Of a DNA stretch of 30,340 bases, positions 29,458-30,340 are shown piece after piece (the stretch's first letter is position 1; each line of letters opens with the position of its first letter). Below the pieces are notes generated by a model that was given only the letters and a program-made list of their open reading frames with translations, was not told where the DNA came from and did no database searches. This DNA is from DASVEG01 sp035540495 (GTDB lineage: Bacteria > Actinomycetota > Acidimicrobiia > Acidimicrobiales > CADCTF01): positions 1-30,340 of the forward strand of contig DATLGL010000009.1 in NCBI GenBank assembly GCA_035540495.1, written 5' to 3'. Made by a program: the position numbers and the translations under genes.

Positions 29458-29463
29458 TACGCT
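29458..29463 (+). promoter_or_regulatory. -10 box for tRNA-Asp/tRNA-Phe
   Basis: TACGCT would start transcription near 29470, 11 bases before tRNA-Asp. No comparable box precedes tRNA-Phe, which lies 14 bp after tRNA-Asp and is probably cotranscribed. Confidence 0.35.
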
Positions 29464-29480
29464 GGCGACCCGCAGCACCC

Positions 29481-29555
29481 GGTCCCGTGGTGCAGTTTGG
29501 AGTGCACGCCGGCCTGTCAAGCCGGAGGCCGCGGGTTCAAATCCCGTCGGGACCG
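29481..29555 (+). tRNA. tRNA-Asp (GTC)
   Basis: The acceptor GGTCCCG pairs with CGGGACC. The anticodon loop CTGTCAA sits between CCGGC and GCCGG (anticodon GTC). The T-loop is TTCAAAT and the discriminator is G29555, as expected for Asp. CCA is not encoded. Confidence 0.95.
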
Positions 29556-29569
29556 CTACCACCCCTCTC

Positions 29570-29642
29570 GGTCGGGTAGCTCAGTTGGTAGAGCGCGCGC
29601 CTGAAAAGCGCGAGGTCACCGGATCGACGCCGGTCCCGACCA
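29570..29642 (+). tRNA. tRNA-Phe (GAA)
   Basis: The acceptor GGTCGGG pairs with CCCGACC. The anticodon stem CGCGC/GCGCG encloses CTGAAAA (anticodon GAA). The D-arm is normal (GCTCAGTTGGTAGAGC). The T-stem ACCGG/CCGGT encloses ATCGACG rather than a loop starting TTC, so position 54 is A. The discriminator is A29642; CCA is not encoded. A recombinase remnant pointing towards it suggests that it served as an integration site. Confidence 0.94.
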
Positions 29643-29647
29643 CAACA

Positions 29648-29683
29648 AAGCCCTGGTCACAGCATGTCTTGTGGCCAGGGCTT
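29648..29683 (+). terminator. Intrinsic terminator after the tRNA cluster
   Basis: The arms AAGCCCTGGTCAC (29648-29660) and GTGGCCAGGGCTT (29671-29683) form a 13-bp stem with one G-U pair and a 10-base loop, followed by CTTCTTCG. It starts six bases after tRNA-Phe. Confidence 0.75.
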
Positions 29684-29701
29684 CTTCGACTCTCGAAGCT
29701 T

Positions 29702-29721
29702 CGTGCCAGATCCGTGCCAGA
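29702..29721. repeat. Direct repeat CGTGCCAGA x2, possible recombinase arm site
   Basis: Two exact 9-mers, at 29702-29710 and 29713-29721, are spaced 11 bp apart (about one helical turn), between the tRNA-Phe terminator and the integrase remnant. Helically phased short repeats next to an attachment site resemble arm-type integrase sites; this is inference. Nothing else is seen in 29684-29751. Confidence 0.35.
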
Positions 29722-29751
29722 ACGAAATGGACAGTGGTGGTCGCGAAGGGT

Positions 29752-30212
29752 CTACGAGGGCTTCTGGCGCGCATCTCGCGCCATTGCATCGAGCCCGTTC
29801 GCGATGCGCCGATCGCGGTCATCTGTTGCGTGCTGATAGATGAGCGCGGCTCGAGGACTCGCGTGTCCGAGCCGCGCCATGAGCTCCTTGGCACCGGTGC
29901 GGGCGGCGAGCGTCCCGGCCGTGTGCCTCAGGTCGTGGAACCTCAGTCCGTCGAGACCAGCCGCGCGCGTCGCCGGTACCCACACGCGATAACGAAGTTG
30001 CTGCGCTTCGATCGCTTCGCCGGTCGACGTCGTGAAGACGTACGCCGTCGGTGTCGCCCAAGCGGCGATCTGGTCGCGGTGCCAGCGCAGTTCCTCGGCG
30101 ACGATCTGCGGCAGCGCGACGAGCGGGTGCCGGCGGCACTCTCCGGATCGTCTTCGATCACCTCGCCGGACGCGAGACGGAGTCGCTTGCGGCGAACCTT
30201 GACAGCGGACAT
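29752..30212 (-). pseudogene. Tyrosine recombinase (integrase) remnant, truncated and frameshifted
   Basis: The C-terminal catalytic part survives: LPQIVAEELRWHRDQIAAW, then GLRFHDLRHTAGTLAARTGA (HxLRH box), LMARLGHAS and nucleophile Tyr in ALIYQHATDD. Just upstream, a different frame encodes SAVKVRRKRLRLASGEVIED and DPESAAGTR, which is what should precede the RHPLVALP segment, so a frameshift or small deletion lies near 30130. The first catalytic Arg and the whole N-terminal domain are missing; homology stops at about 30204, where the iterated repeats begin. Family members are about 350-400 aa. It reads towards tRNA-Phe, as integrases of tRNA-inserted elements do. It is unlikely to be active. 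Confidence 0.75.
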
Positions 30213-30340
30213 CGGATAATCCCGGTGGGCGGACACGAAAGTCCTGGCTGACGGACACGAGATTTCCTGGTCGGCGGACACGGGTTCTCCCGGTCTCTTG
30301 TTGTTGATCCACCGCGGCGGCGCCTCCGCCGGGTTCGCTC
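30205..30340. mobile_element. Probable insertion-sequence end interrupting the integrase (continues past window)
   Basis: Integrase homology ends abruptly at about 30204 and is replaced by four short repeats with a CGGACA core and then GC-rich sequence to the window edge. Iterated TGTCCG/CGGACA motifs are, as I recall, seen at ends of some actinobacterial IS481-type elements, but no transposase is visible here. Phage-like iterons are an alternative. Confidence 0.4.
30206..30297. repeat. Four 22-24 bp direct repeats with a CGGACA core
   Basis: Units begin at 30206, 30230, 30252 and 30275. Each starts CGGACA (the last three CGGACACG) and contains TCCYGG about 13-16 bases further on. The spacing of 24, 22 and 23 bp is about two helical turns, which suits repeated binding sites for one protein, such as a transposase or recombinase. 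Confidence 0.65.

Noticed and set aside
29368..29579. Open frames covering the tRNA cluster on both strands
   Set aside because: They run across three well-formed tRNA genes and encode tRNA-derived peptides.
30206..30297. CRISPR array
   Set aside because: Only about 8 bases are well conserved per 22-24 bp unit and there is no repeat/spacer alternation of the usual size; no cas gene is visible.

Overview
The window is very GC-rich, with GTG starts common, 4-base GTGA/ATGA gene overlaps almost everywhere, and TANNNT -10 boxes 6-9 bases from start codons (leaderless mRNAs). Together with ClpS-DUF2017 and a secreted protein carrying the GYWLVASDGGVFTFGDA repeat, this points to an actinobacterium, most likely class Acidimicrobiia. 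The class assignment rests on family recollection, not on a search.

Layout. 1-400: two tiny overlapping ORFs and a perfect 21-bp inverted repeat. 413-1479: Hsp20-like protein and pirin. 1514-4933: an OpuC/ProU-type compatible-solute ABC importer (two permeases and lipoprotein on the minus strand, ATPase divergent). 4940-8128: a ZnuABC-type zinc/manganese importer with a divergent Fur/Zur regulator. 8153-11623: serS, a YibE/F-like membrane protein, a 51-residue membrane protein and orphan sdhC-sdhD (no sdhAB here). 11648-13284: ABC-2 exporter pair. 13330-14853: secreted repeat protein. 14872-23817: a nine-gene minus-strand cytochrome oxidase operon. 23920-25824: heme O and heme A synthases, divergent. 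25821-26578: clpS and DUF2017. 26553-29315: plsY, an alpha/beta hydrolase and a peptidase-S51/CysRS-like fusion. 29333-30340: tRNA-Glu, tRNA-Asp, tRNA-Phe, then an integrase remnant and what looks like an insertion-sequence end.

The most striking part is the oxidase operon. Its downstream half (coxB-coxA-coxC-coxD-ctaG) is a normal caa3-type oxidase with all metal ligands. Its upstream half encodes a second subunit-I homologue in which all six histidine ligands (low-spin heme, CuB, high-spin heme) and the cross-linking Tyr are replaced. It also encodes a second subunit III and a seven-helix protein ending in a cupredoxin-like domain whose four copper-ligand positions are Arg, Asp, Asn and Asp. 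These three genes are intact, closely packed and followed by a TlpA-type thiol oxidoreductase. They look like a maintained, metal-free pseudo-oxidase made together with the real enzyme. Its role (assembly platform, CuA/heme delivery, supercomplex partner or regulator) is inference.

A second pattern is regulatory. Three of five divergent gene pairs share a 10-bp core ANNNTANNNT, in which two opposed -10 boxes overlap by their TA, so one site appears to launch leaderless transcripts in both directions.
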